A DNA stretch of 21,935 nucleotides from a virus, in the IMG/VR virus record IMGVR_UViG_3300025316_000074, positions 1-21,935 of that record; one strand, given 5' to 3'. Of this stretch, positions 1 to 6,338 are shown piece after piece. Within the stretch, counting starts at the first letter, position 1, and every line of letters begins with the position of its first letter. The notes under the pieces were generated by a model. That model was not told the DNA's origin and made no database searches. It saw only the letters and a list, made by a program, of their open reading frames with translations. Position numbers and translations under genes: made by a program.

Positions 1-1
1 C

Positions 2-1174
2 CCAGTATCTGACCCTAACATATTCTCCGAATCACAACGTGTTGCGCAGAACCAGGCACTCTTACAGATGGCCTCTTCCGCGCCTCCGGGGATGTTTGAT
101 ATCCGTGCCGTGTACCGCCGCGTACTACACCAGCTAAAGATTCCATCAGTAGAGGAAGTACTGCCAAATCCGTTAGGTGCCTCTGAGTCTAACCCAGCGC
201 TTGAGAATGTCTCCATGACAATGGGACGACCAGCCGCGGCCTACCCAGACCAAGACCACATCTCGCACATTAAGGTCCACCTAGAGTATGCAGAAAATCC
301 AGCGTATGGTGGAAGCCCAGTCATTGGGCCAGTATTTGCTCCACATGCACTTGACCATATCAAGCAGCATTTAACACTGCACTACCTCCAGTCAATGCGA
401 TCATACGTAGCACAAGCATCAGGCGGTAAAGATACACTTAATCTACATCAAGAAAACGCCCTAGACATAGAGTCACAACAGGCCTTAGCATTGGCGTCGC
501 ACATGGTAGATCAGGATGCTAAAGAAAATATGTCTGAATTTTCACAAAGAATTTCAGCCCTGGCCCAAAAAGTTCAACAGGCCCAACAGGCTCAGCAACA
601 ACAAGCCGCTAATTCAGACCCAACAGCACAGGTTATTCTTAAGACTCAAATGGCTGAGACCCAGCGCAAGACACAAGAGTCACAGGCTAAGATGCAGCTG
701 GAGATGCAACAGGACCAACAGAACTACCAGCTTGAGGTTGCAAGACTTCAACAACAGGTTCAAGAGTTGCAGGCTAAGTACTCCACACAGACAAACATTG
801 ATAACCAACGCAACGCCACAGATATTGCAATGGCAAACATCAATAACGCCGCAAAAGAGCGTATTGCTATGATCTCAGCCGGTTCTCAGATGGATCAACA
901 ACAGGCCCAACTAGACCATGAGCAAAACCAATCCGCAATGCAGGCCATTGCTGCATCGGATCAGGACATACGCCAGCATGGACTAACAGTACAGCAGCAG
1001 GCATTTGAGGTACAGGCAAACCAAGTAAAACAACAGGCCGATGCTCAGCAAAAAGCAGCGTTGGCAGCGCAACAACACGGTCAACAGTTACAACAAAATG
1101 ACCAGCAACATCAGCAGGCACTAGAGCAACAAGCAGCAGCACCACAACCCACAACCCCAACACCAGGAGCATAA
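2..1174 (+). CDS. Portal protein, C-terminal part (cut by window edge)
   Basis: The reading frame is already open at base 2 and closes at 1172-1174, so about 390 C-terminal residues of a larger protein are visible. The first residues (SDPNIFSESQRVAQ, then ALLQMA and VYRRVLHQLKIP) match the end of the clip/stem region of large phage portal proteins as I know that family. The portal is the dodecameric ring at the capsid vertex through which DNA enters and leaves. The last roughly 200 residues are extraordinarily Gln-rich and strongly helix/coiled-coil forming, as expected for a portal barrel. The ATG at 68 is only an internal Met. The downstream small gene starts two bases after the stop. Head genes follow in the expected order. 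The family call rests on remembered similarity and context; the N-terminal portion needed to confirm it is outside the window. Confidence 0.8.
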   Translation, partial: PVSDPNIFSESQRVAQNQALLQMASSAPPGMFDIRAVYRRVLHQLKIPSVEEVLPNPLGASESNPALENVSMTMGRPAAAYPDQDHISHIKVHLEYAENPAYGGSPVIGPVFAPHALDHIKQHLTLHYLQSMRSYVAQASGGKDTLNLHQENALDIESQQALALASHMVDQDAKENMSEFSQRISALAQKVQQAQQAQQQQAANSDPTAQVILKTQMAETQRKTQESQAKMQLEMQQDQQNYQLEVARLQQQVQELQAKYSTQTNIDNQRNATDIAMANINNAAKERIAMISAGSQMDQQQAQLDHEQNQSAMQAIAASDQDIRQHGLTVQQQAFEVQANQVKQQADAQQKAALAAQQHGQQLQQNDQQHQQALEQQAAAPQPTTPTPGA

Positions 1175-1175
1175 T

Positions 1176-1379
1176 ATGGCCGATCAAAAAGGCTTTCGTC
1201 AAACGTACCAAGAAACTGGCAAACTGTCCACAGGCGGTGGCCCAGATGCTAAAGTAGAAAAAGGAGCCTCCGGTTCTAAGCGCGCAAGCAACGCGGATCT
1301 AAAAGCACGCCCAGCACGTTCATCTAAAGTTGGACCAGATAAAAACCTAAAAGAAGTTAAAACAGGTAACTTTTATTAA
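1176..1379 (+). CDS. Small basic hypothetical protein (67 aa)
   Basis: A 67-residue Lys/Arg/Gly/Ser-rich protein with no membrane segment and no domain I recognise. The ATG lies one base after the portal stop codon and is preceded by AGGAG at 1165-1169 with six bases of spacing, so translation is well supported and coupled to the portal gene. The low-complexity basic middle (GASGSKR to PARSSKVGP) suggests a disordered protein that could bind nucleic acid or pack inside the head, but this is inference from composition only. The last codons overlap an AT-rich hairpin (stem 1352-1359 with 1367-1374). Confidence 0.75.
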   Translation: MADQKGFRQTYQETGKLSTGGGPDAKVEKGASGSKRASNADLKARPARSSKVGPDKNLKEVKTGNFY

Positions 1380-1406
1380 TTCAATTTGGGGCGGAATACT
1401 GCTCTA

Positions 1407-1424
1407 TTTGCATTAATATGTATA
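1407..1424 (+). promoter_or_regulatory. Promoter-like motif, copy 1 of 5
   Basis: Contains the invariant core TTTGCATTAATAT at 1407-1419. Upstream, GGGCGGAATA ends at 1398, placing AATA 15 bases before TAATAT (1414-1419). The A five bases after the core (1424) is the predicted transcription start and is also the first base of an in-frame ATG of the following gene. The copy stands between the portal/67-aa genes and the small gene that leads the groES-scaffold-capsid block. Confidence 0.6.
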
Positions 1425-1615
1425 TGAAAGACTTTTTATCAGAAATTATCTCTCGTACGAGAGACGAACAAAAGAAAATAGCGGAAGCCGTCACCGCTGG
1501 AAATAATGTAAACTCCTTTGAGGATTACCAACGCCTAGTTGGAAGACATGAAGGTTTTTCAGAGATACTGAACATTATTAACGAGATTTTGACGGAAGAC
1601 GAAGACGACCTGTAA
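1418..1615 (+). CDS. Small acidic conserved phage protein (65 aa)
   Basis: A 65-residue protein ending in an acidic tail (LTEDEDDL), predicted mostly helical. The central YQRLVGRHEGF segment is one I recall from small uncharacterised phage proteins near portal genes; I know no assigned function. Two ATGs are in frame, at 1418 and 1424. Neither has a Shine-Dalgarno sequence: the upstream bases are the promoter-like motif itself. If transcription starts at 1424, the message is leaderless and the protein is 63 aa. It is followed by the strongly ribosome-bound groES-like gene 20 bases downstream. Confidence 0.75.
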   Translation: MYMKDFLSEIISRTRDEQKKIAEAVTAGNNVNSFEDYQRLVGRHEGFSEILNIINEILTEDEDDL

Positions 1616-1635
1616 AGGTTATAGGAGGCAGCCGA

Positions 1636-2079
1636 ATGGCAGCATTTGATGTTAGAGCAAAAGAAGAACCAGATACTAGATCCGAAGAAGAATGTTTCCC
1701 GGTTGTAGAGCATGGAACTGAAGTAGCTGGAGATAGAGTTTTAGTTCAACTAAGACGCCCTAAGACAGCAAGTAAAGGCGGGATCATCTTTGTAGATGAG
1801 ACCACACAAACGATTAAATTTAATGAGACTGTAGCTAAGGTTGTCCAGGTTGGACCTTTGGCATACCGAAACCTAGACGACTTAACCCCATGGATTGAAG
1901 GTCCTTGGTGTAAAGAAGGCGACTTGGTACGTACAATTAAGTACGGCGGCGACCGATTTGTGGTTGACGCAGGAGATGAGGGAGCACCCGTGGTGTTCAT
2001 TACCTTACAGGCCCGTGAAATTATCTCGCGCATTACGTCTTTCGAGGCTGCGCAACGGATGAAAGCGTTTGTGGACTAA
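1636..2079 (+). CDS. GroES-like co-chaperonin (Cpn10 fold)
   Basis: A 147-residue protein whose middle matches the Cpn10 barrel: GDRVLVQLRRP (about 32-42), a Gly-Gly mobile-loop segment SKGGIIFVDE (46-55), the VAKVVQVG strand (66-73), and EGDLVRTIKYGG (94-105). In GroES the hydrophobic tripeptide after Gly-Gly contacts GroEL; here it would be Ile-Ile-Phe at 50-52. Bacterial GroES is about 97 residues, so this one carries an acidic N-terminal extension of about 27 residues, an insert around PWIEGPWC, and a longer helical C-terminus. Phage T4 Gp31 is the known precedent for a phage co-chaperonin that adapts host GroEL to fold capsid protein, and this gene sits in the capsid block. A perfect AGGAGG at 1623-1628 fixes the start. 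Its 3' end is duplicated beyond the next gene. Confidence 0.85.
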   Translation: MAAFDVRAKEEPDTRSEEECFPVVEHGTEVAGDRVLVQLRRPKTASKGGIIFVDETTQTIKFNETVAKVVQVGPLAYRNLDDLTPWIEGPWCKEGDLVRTIKYGGDRFVVDAGDEGAPVVFITLQAREIISRITSFEAAQRMKAFVD

Positions 2080-2080
2080 C
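2062..2080 (+). repeat. Direct repeat A: 3' end of groES-like gene
   Basis: AAAGCGTTTGTGGACTAAC encodes the last five residues (KAFVD) and stop of the groES-like gene and ends directly before the ATG of the HNH gene. It matches the repeat at 2433-2451 at 17 of 19 positions. Confidence 0.75.
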
Positions 2081-2446
2081 ATGGCTTCAAATTTAGAAAC
2101 TCAACAAAAATACCGAAGTAAAACACCTAGGTATAGTATGTATCAAACGTTGAATCACGCTAAAAAAAGAGCTGAAGTAACAATTACAATTCAAGATTTA
2201 ATGGATATTTTTGAAAAGCAAAAAGGACTTTGTGCTTTAAGCAAAATAAAAATGACATGGCATCAAGGAAAAATTCTTCCAACATCAATATCAATTGATA
2301 GGATAGATAATAGTAAAGGTTACATTGAAAATAATGTTAGACTTGTTTGTGTAGTAATTAACGCTTTTAAAAGCACCCAAACTGATGCTGAACTTTATGA
2401 GTTTGCAAAAAGTTTAGTTGAAAATATGTCAAAAAGCGTTTGTTGA
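2081..2446 (+). CDS. HNH endonuclease (free-standing homing type)
   Basis: From the ATG at 2081 the protein has 121 residues. It carries a compact HNH core of the SIDRID type (residues 71-76: the first His position is Asp-Arg-x-Asp), followed by KGYIENNVRLVC (79-90) and a later Asn94, as in many free-standing phage HNH enzymes that nick or cut DNA near their own insertion site. A TTG at 2069 would extend it by four residues but overlaps the groES stop and has no ribosome site, so the ATG is preferred. The gene is visibly more AT-rich than its neighbours, interrupts a capsid-assembly block, and is bounded by a 19-base direct repeat, all consistent with lateral gain. Confidence 0.85.
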   Translation: MASNLETQQKYRSKTPRYSMYQTLNHAKKRAEVTITIQDLMDIFEKQKGLCALSKIKMTWHQGKILPTSISIDRIDNSKGYIENNVRLVCVVINAFKSTQTDAELYEFAKSLVENMSKSVC

Positions 2447-2451
2447 TTAAC
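2433..2451 (+). repeat. Direct repeat B: displaced groES 3' end
   Basis: AAAGCGTTTGTTGATTAAC overlaps the last codons of the HNH gene in another frame. Read in the groES frame it gives the same KAFVD plus stop as repeat A. The two differences are both third codon positions (GTG/GTT, GAC/GAT). Confidence 0.75.
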
Positions 2452-2473
2452 TTTTGTAAAAAAGAAAGTATGT

Positions 2474-3460
2474 ATGGCAGAAAATGAAAAAGATGTTCCT
2501 ATTAAGGAACGCGAGGATGGTTCATTCCTTGCAAAGGTAGATTTTCCTGAAGAAATTGAGGACGAAGAAGCCAAAAAACCAAAAAAAGAAGAAGAAGAGC
2601 ATGACGAAGATGCTCAGGATAACGCAGAAGAAGATGCAAATGACGACGAAGATGCCGAATCTGATGAAGAACGCGAAAAAATCCGTGAGGCACGTCGTGA
2701 AGAGCGCAGACTTAAGAAAGATTTAAAGAGACAGCGCGATCTTACCTCTAAAAACAAGATTACAACGCTTGAACGCCGAAATGAAGAGCTTGCTCGACGT
2801 TTGGCTGCTGTAGAGAGCACCGCGGCATCATATCAGTTCGCACAAATCGACAAACAGGTGGAAGATGAAGCCACCCGCGTTGAATATGCCAAGATGAAGA
2901 TGTTGCAGGCGGCTCAAAACGGCGACGCGGCAGGTCAGGTAGAGTACTTGGAGCAGTTAACAGATGCCAAACAGCGTCTACAACAAGTACAGTACTACAA
3001 AAAACAACAACTCGAGCAGGCAAAGACACCTAAACAAAATGTGCCTAACGAGATCAGTACAGAGGTTCAAGCCAATGCAACAAAGTGGCTTAAAAAGAAC
3101 AACTGGTACGATCCGCAAGCTCGAGATACAGATAGTAGAATTGCCAAGGTAATAGATCAAGAACTCGCCACAGACGGATGGGATCCAAGTGACCCTGAGT
3201 ACTGGGATGAGTTAGATAGTCGTTTATCCGCACGTTTACCACACCGCTATACATCGCAAGGTGGAAAGCAAGCAAAGCGCTCAGCGGGCCCAACAGCCTC
3301 CAGCCGAGTAGCAAATGAATCAAGCGTTAAGCCAGGAACAATCACACTAAGCCGTGAGCGTGTACAGGCCATTAAAGACGCTGGTTCGTGGGACGATGTA
3401 ACTAAACGAAATAAAATGATCCGCGCATACGCCACGTATGACCGCGCTAATAAGGAATAA
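2474..3460 (+). CDS. Capsid scaffolding protein
   Basis: A 328-residue protein with a very acidic N-terminal third (long Glu/Asp runs around residues 25-70), then a charged helical coiled-coil zone (about 70-190) and a C-terminal part with WDPSDPEYWDELDSRL followed by a basic tail. This layout, together with the position between portal and major capsid genes, is characteristic of phage scaffold proteins, which guide coat assembly and then leave or are degraded. No protease domain is visible. The ATG at 2474 has only a weak purine-rich upstream stretch (AAAGAAAG); the original ribosome site may have been altered by the HNH insertion just upstream. The call rests on composition and gene order. 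Confidence 0.75.
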   Translation: MAENEKDVPIKEREDGSFLAKVDFPEEIEDEEAKKPKKEEEEHDEDAQDNAEEDANDDEDAESDEEREKIREARREERRLKKDLKRQRDLTSKNKITTLERRNEELARRLAAVESTAASYQFAQIDKQVEDEATRVEYAKMKMLQAAQNGDAAGQVEYLEQLTDAKQRLQQVQYYKKQQLEQAKTPKQNVPNEISTEVQANATKWLKKNNWYDPQARDTDSRIAKVIDQELATDGWDPSDPEYWDELDSRLSARLPHRYTSQGGKQAKRSAGPTASSRVANESSVKPGTITLSRERVQAIKDAGSWDDVTKRNKMIRAYATYDRANKE

Positions 3461-3465
3461 TTATC

Positions 3466-4023
3466 ATGGCAAATACAAGAATTAAACGTGACTTAGACGA
3501 CCGCATGGCTGACAGAGCACAAGAAGTAACCGAGCGCGCTACAACGGCCGCTCCTGATGACATTGCACGTCGTGAACGCCTTGATGCGTTTAGAGACAAG
3601 TGGGCAAATAGTGCGTTGCCAGATCTTCCAGGTGGCGTTATCCCTGGAATGCACTTATGTTGGTTGTCAACAACCAATACTTACGACAGTATCGACAAAC
3701 GTATGGCGTTGGGTTATGAGCCAGTTAAAGCCTCCGATCTCGGAAAAGGCTTTGAAGGACTAGGCAAAATGAGCTCCGGCAAGTTTGAAGGCTGTGTTAG
3801 TTGTAACGAAATGGTACTTTTTAAGTTACCAGAGGATATCTATCAAGAAGTAATGCGGATGCTCCATTTGGAAGATCCGCTTGAACATCAACGCAATATT
3901 ACAGCGCAGGTTCGCGACACAGCGCAAGGTAATAAAGGTGGACGTTCAGTTCTCGAGGGTGGTCTTTTGGAGATGGAAAAAGATACCGCAAAAGCGAATA
4001 ACAAAAACATTCGTTTCCAATAA
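3466..4023 (+). CDS. Conserved head-module protein of unknown function (185 aa)
   Basis: A soluble protein of 185 residues with a charged helical N-terminus (to about residue 45), a central part with PGMHLCWLSTTN, GYEPVKASDL and SCNEMVLFKLP, and a Gly/Lys-rich tail. I recognise this segment pattern from uncharacterised phage proteins encoded between scaffold and capsid genes, but no function is assigned. An AAGGAA ribosome site lies inside the end of the scaffold gene, five bases before whose stop-to-start gap this gene begins. A minor head or capsid-completion role is inferred from position. Confidence 0.7.
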   Translation: MANTRIKRDLDDRMADRAQEVTERATTAAPDDIARRERLDAFRDKWANSALPDLPGGVIPGMHLCWLSTTNTYDSIDKRMALGYEPVKASDLGKGFEGLGKMSSGKFEGCVSCNEMVLFKLPEDIYQEVMRMLHLEDPLEHQRNITAQVRDTAQGNKGGRSVLEGGLLEMEKDTAKANNKNIRFQ

Positions 4024-4056
4024 CATTCTTCAAAAATAACAAAGGAAATAACATAA

Positions 4057-4731
4057 ATGTCCACAACATTTAATCCCTTTGGTCTGAAGCCAGTGTATCA
4101 TCCTAGCGGTCTTGATCGTGCAGTGCCATTCGTTGGCACCAACACATACAATCCCGGTACGACTTACACAGCTCCCTACTCGTTGTCTGGCGCGCAAGTT
4201 GCGTTTTACCAGTACACACCAGTGGCATTGACAGCTTCAGGTCAATTAACTGTAGCAGCACAAGCAGCATCTACAACTTCAATCAGCCGTGTTTATGGTG
4301 TGTTTGATGGCGTAGAGTACACAAACTCCGATGGTCGTCGTTCAGTAGCTAAGTATGCAACTAAGACAACTTTGGATGCGTCTACACAGATCATCTTCTG
4401 GATCTTTGCTGATCCTCAGTTGGTTTATGAAATCCAGTGCAATGGCTCAGTAACAACTGCAGCTATCGGTACACAATACAACTTTGACACAACTGCTGGC
4501 TCACTGGTAACTTCCGGTACAGCTATCGGTGTAGGTGGCGCAGGCTTCTCTACTACAGCTCTATTGGCAACTCCTGTTGCTGCTGGTGCACAAGGTCAAG
4601 TACGTGTTGTTGGATTAGGCCGTGAAGTAGCATACCCAGCAGGCAGCAACAATGCTTGGGGTGATACATACACGATTGTTCAAGTACAGATCGCAAACAA
4701 CATGTTTGCAGCCGCTTCGGTCTCGATCTAA
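4057..4731 (+). CDS. Capsid-associated structural protein, possible decoration protein
   Basis: A 224-residue Ser/Thr/Ala/Gly-rich, probably beta-rich protein beginning NPFGLKPVYHPSG and containing VYGVFDGVEYTNSDGRRSV and IIFWIFADPQLVYEIQ. Proteins with this beginning occur directly before major capsid genes in related phages as I recall them and are usually listed as virion structural. AAAGGAA lies upstream of the ATG and the gene ends 20 bases before the capsid start, so co-transcription is clear. A decoration or capsid-stabilising role is inferred; a minor coat protein is the alternative. Confidence 0.65.
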   Translation: MSTTFNPFGLKPVYHPSGLDRAVPFVGTNTYNPGTTYTAPYSLSGAQVAFYQYTPVALTASGQLTVAAQAASTTSISRVYGVFDGVEYTNSDGRRSVAKYATKTTLDASTQIIFWIFADPQLVYEIQCNGSVTTAAIGTQYNFDTTAGSLVTSGTAIGVGGAGFSTTALLATPVAAGAQGQVRVVGLGREVAYPAGSNNAWGDTYTIVQVQIANNMFAAASVSI

Positions 4732-4751
4732 TTAACGAAAGGAAATAGCAA

Positions 4752-5669
4752 ATGGCAACCCCAATGCGTAGTACCGACTTTCGTGCGGTAGTCGAACCGA
4801 TTATCAACGAAGTCTTTGATGGTGTGTATGAACAACGCGCCGACGAGTGGAAAGGATTTGTAGAACAGATCCAAGGTATTCCACGTAACTATCACGAAGA
4901 AGTAATGCTCTTCGGTATGAATGCTGCACCTGCCATGCCTGACGGTACTCCTGTCAGCTATGACCAAGGTGGTACATTGTACATCACCCGTTTCATCTAC
5001 CAAATCTATGGCTTGGCTTATGCCTTGACCAAAGTATTGATGGAAGACGGCGATCACATCCGTATCGGTAGCACCTTCGCTAAACACTTGGCTCAGTCTA
5101 TGATTGAAACCAAAGAAACCCTCTGTGCTAACTTGTTGAACTTTGCGTTCACAACTGGCTACGTTGGTGGCGATGGCGTTACATTGATCAATACAGCTCA
5201 CCCTGTAGCTAACGGTTTGACATACTCAAACCAGTTATCCACAGCAGCTTCATTGTCACAAACTTCTGTTGAACAGATGTTGATTCAAATCCGCGGCGCT
5301 ATTGACAACAATGGTAAGCGTATTCGTCTCAAGGCTGAACAATTAGTTGTTCCACCAGCACTCGAGTTCCAGGCTGAGGTTATCCTCAAATCTGTACTCC
5401 GTTCTGGTACAGCTGACAACGATTTGAACCCTATCAAATCAACAGGCATGTTGCCTAAAGGCACACACGTGGTTACACGTCTGTCCTCTAGCAAAGCCTG
5501 GTGGGTTCAGACCGACGCTGAAAATGGTCTCATGCTCGTTAATCGCCGTAACCTAGAGAAATCGATGGAGGGCGACTTTGAGACTGACTCCATGCGTTAC
5601 AAAGCCACTGAGCGTTACGCGACCGGGTGGCACGATGCACGTAACATCTTCGGTACAGCAGGTCTATAA
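4752..5669 (+). CDS. Major capsid protein (HK97 fold, Mu gpT-like)
   Basis: A 305-residue protein of usual size for a Mu gpT-like major head subunit. Supporting segments are the N-terminal DFRAVVEPIINEVFDGVY helix, YITRFIYQIYGLAYALTKVL, the LINTAHPVANGLTY motif near residue 155, LKAEQLVVPPALEFQAEVIL, and the C-terminal TDSMRYKATERYATGWHDAR, which corresponds to the conserved end of this family. Upstream AAAGGAAA provides the ribosome site. It follows portal, scaffold and decoration-like genes, and its transcript is closed by an intrinsic terminator 31 bases after the stop. It is a probable client of the GroES-like protein, by analogy with T4 Gp31. Confidence 0.85.
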   Translation: MATPMRSTDFRAVVEPIINEVFDGVYEQRADEWKGFVEQIQGIPRNYHEEVMLFGMNAAPAMPDGTPVSYDQGGTLYITRFIYQIYGLAYALTKVLMEDGDHIRIGSTFAKHLAQSMIETKETLCANLLNFAFTTGYVGGDGVTLINTAHPVANGLTYSNQLSTAASLSQTSVEQMLIQIRGAIDNNGKRIRLKAEQLVVPPALEFQAEVILKSVLRSGTADNDLNPIKSTGMLPKGTHVVTRLSSSKAWWVQTDAENGLMLVNRRNLEKSMEGDFETDSMRYKATERYATGWHDARNIFGTAGL

Positions 5670-5700
5670 TCAGCTTTAAAATAAAGTTGTAAAAAAGCAA

Positions 5701-5729
5701 AAAACCCGGCCCAAAAAGCTGGGTTTTTT
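5701..5729 (+). terminator. Intrinsic (Rho-independent) terminator after capsid gene
   Basis: AAAACCCGGC (5701-5710) pairs with GCTGGGTTTT (5718-5727), ten pairs with one G-T wobble and a seven-base CCAAAAA loop, followed by an uninterrupted T run to 5729. The run of T merges into the next promoter-like motif, so termination of the head block and re-initiation are superposed. Confidence 0.85.
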
Positions 5730-5751
5730 GCATTAATATATGTATGAAGAT
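5726..5751 (+). repeat. 26-base direct repeat, left copy flanking second HNH gene
   Basis: Matches 6232-6257 at 23 of 26 positions, running beyond the promoter-like core to the shared GAAGAT. The two copies are 506 bp apart and bracket the HNH gene. This copy lacks the GGGCGGAATA element seen upstream of the right copy. Confidence 0.6.
5727..5744 (+). promoter_or_regulatory. Promoter-like motif, copy 2 of 5
   Basis: Core TTTGCATTAATAT at 5727-5739, with TAATAT at 5734-5739 and the conserved downstream A at 5744. That A is the first base of the HNH start codon. It is the only copy without AATA upstream; the terminator hairpin occupies that place. Confidence 0.55.
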
Positions 5752-6214
5752 AGTTTCCAGACAACAAGCGATTGAAAAAAAATTAACCAGATATTTTACT
5801 GGTGAGCCCTGTAAACACGACCATGTTGCTGAACGTCTTTTAAGCAACAGAACTTGTATTGAATGTCAGCTTCCCCGAAAAAGAAACTGGAATAACAAAC
5901 CTGGAGTAAAAGAACAATCTATTGCCAGAGCGAACGCCCACAACAAAGCCCATCCAGAAATGCACTTAGCTCGTACACGTAAGCGTCAAGCTGCATTATT
6001 ACAAAGAGTTCCTAAATGGGACCCACACGCACACCTAATCATTGCCAAATATCAACTGGCCGCCATGCTCACTAAAGCCTCTGGCATCGTTCACCACATA
6101 GACCACATTATCCCACTTCAAGGCCGTAAAGTATCGGGCTTGCATGTCTTTTCTAACCTTAGGGTAATCCCGGGCTCAGATAACGTTAAAAAATCCAATA
6201 AGTTCTTAGTTTAG
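5744..6214 (+). CDS. HNH endonuclease with N-terminal zinc-ribbon-like Cys pairs (homing type)
   Basis: A 156-residue protein. The N-terminal RYFTGEPCKHDHVAER (16-31) followed by CIEC (38-41) gives a probable metal-binding ribbon. The C-terminal half has the HNH core: HHIDHIIPLQG (117-127), SGLHVFSNLRVI (131-142) and a final Asn147 with KKSN. This architecture is familiar from free-standing phage HNH endonucleases. The start has no Shine-Dalgarno sequence: the ATG directly follows the promoter-like motif, so translation is either leaderless or depends on read-through RNA. It is a lone gene between the capsid terminator and the next transcription unit, and is bracketed by direct repeats, which suggests mobility. 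Confidence 0.85.
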   Translation: MKIVSRQQAIEKKLTRYFTGEPCKHDHVAERLLSNRTCIECQLPRKRNWNNKPGVKEQSIARANAHNKAHPEMHLARTRKRQAALLQRVPKWDPHAHLIIAKYQLAAMLTKASGIVHHIDHIIPLQGRKVSGLHVFSNLRVIPGSDNVKKSNKFLV

Positions 6215-6231
6215 GGCGGAATATCCTTTTA

Positions 6232-6257
6232 TTTTGCATTAATATGTATAGGAAGAT
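6232..6257 (+). repeat. 26-base direct repeat, right copy flanking second HNH gene
   Basis: Right-hand partner of 5726-5751. It includes the full promoter-like arrangement with GGGCGGAATA at 6214-6223 and continues into the structured leader. Confidence 0.6.
6233..6250 (+). promoter_or_regulatory. Promoter-like motif, copy 3 of 5
   Basis: Core TTTGCATTAATAT at 6233-6245. GGGCGGAATA (6214-6223) is shared with copy 1, putting AATA 16 bases before TAATAT (6240-6245). The predicted start A is 6250, which would give an RNA beginning AGGAAGAUUAAUCC. It heads the long structural-fibre block. Confidence 0.6.
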
Positions 6258-6338
6258 TAATCCCATTCTGACTGCCGAAACTTCCCGGTGAGACGCCTCA
6301 GAGACAGCTTGGGATACCCACTGAGATAAGGAAACACC
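6250..6338 (+). promoter_or_regulatory. Structured 5' leader with two alternative folds
   Basis: An 89-base leader before the ATG at 6339. Fold 1 pairs ATCCCA (6260-6265) with TGGGAT (6310-6315), CTG (6268-6270) with CAG (6305-6307), and TGAG (6289-6292) with CTCA (6297-6300). Fold 2 pairs CTCAG (6297-6301) with CTGAG (6321-6325) and TGGG (6310-6313) with CCCA (6317-6320). The folds share bases and exclude each other, and fold 2 ends three bases before the AAGGAAA ribosome site. I recognise no known riboswitch class. Switching is inference. Confidence 0.4.

Larger units (their letters stand above)
2062..2451 (+). mobile_element. Probable HNH homing-gene insertion bounded by direct repeats
   Basis: A small AT-rich block carrying one HNH endonuclease gene lies between two 19-base copies of the groES 3' end. 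The unit from one repeat to the next is 371 bp. This geometry is what remains if a mobile endonuclease gene entered at the 3' end of groES and brought or copied a replacement end for that gene. The repeats and composition are visible; the insertion history is inference. Confidence 0.55.

Noticed and set aside
516-872. Out-of-frame open frame inside the portal Gln-rich region
   Set aside because: A by-product of the CAA/CAG-rich sequence; no ribosome site and no recognisable protein features.
1352-1374. AT-rich hairpin at the end of the 67-aa gene as a terminator
   Set aside because: The stem is nearly all A-T with one wobble and lacks a solid T run; chance pairing in an AT-rich stretch is plausible.
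6250-6338. Possible self-cleaving (hammerhead) or SAM-type element, because of CTGA, CCGAAAC and CCCGG strings in the leader
   Set aside because: The CTGANGA core of hammerheads is absent and the helices do not fall in the right places; no complete SAM, TPP or glutamine riboswitch core is present.
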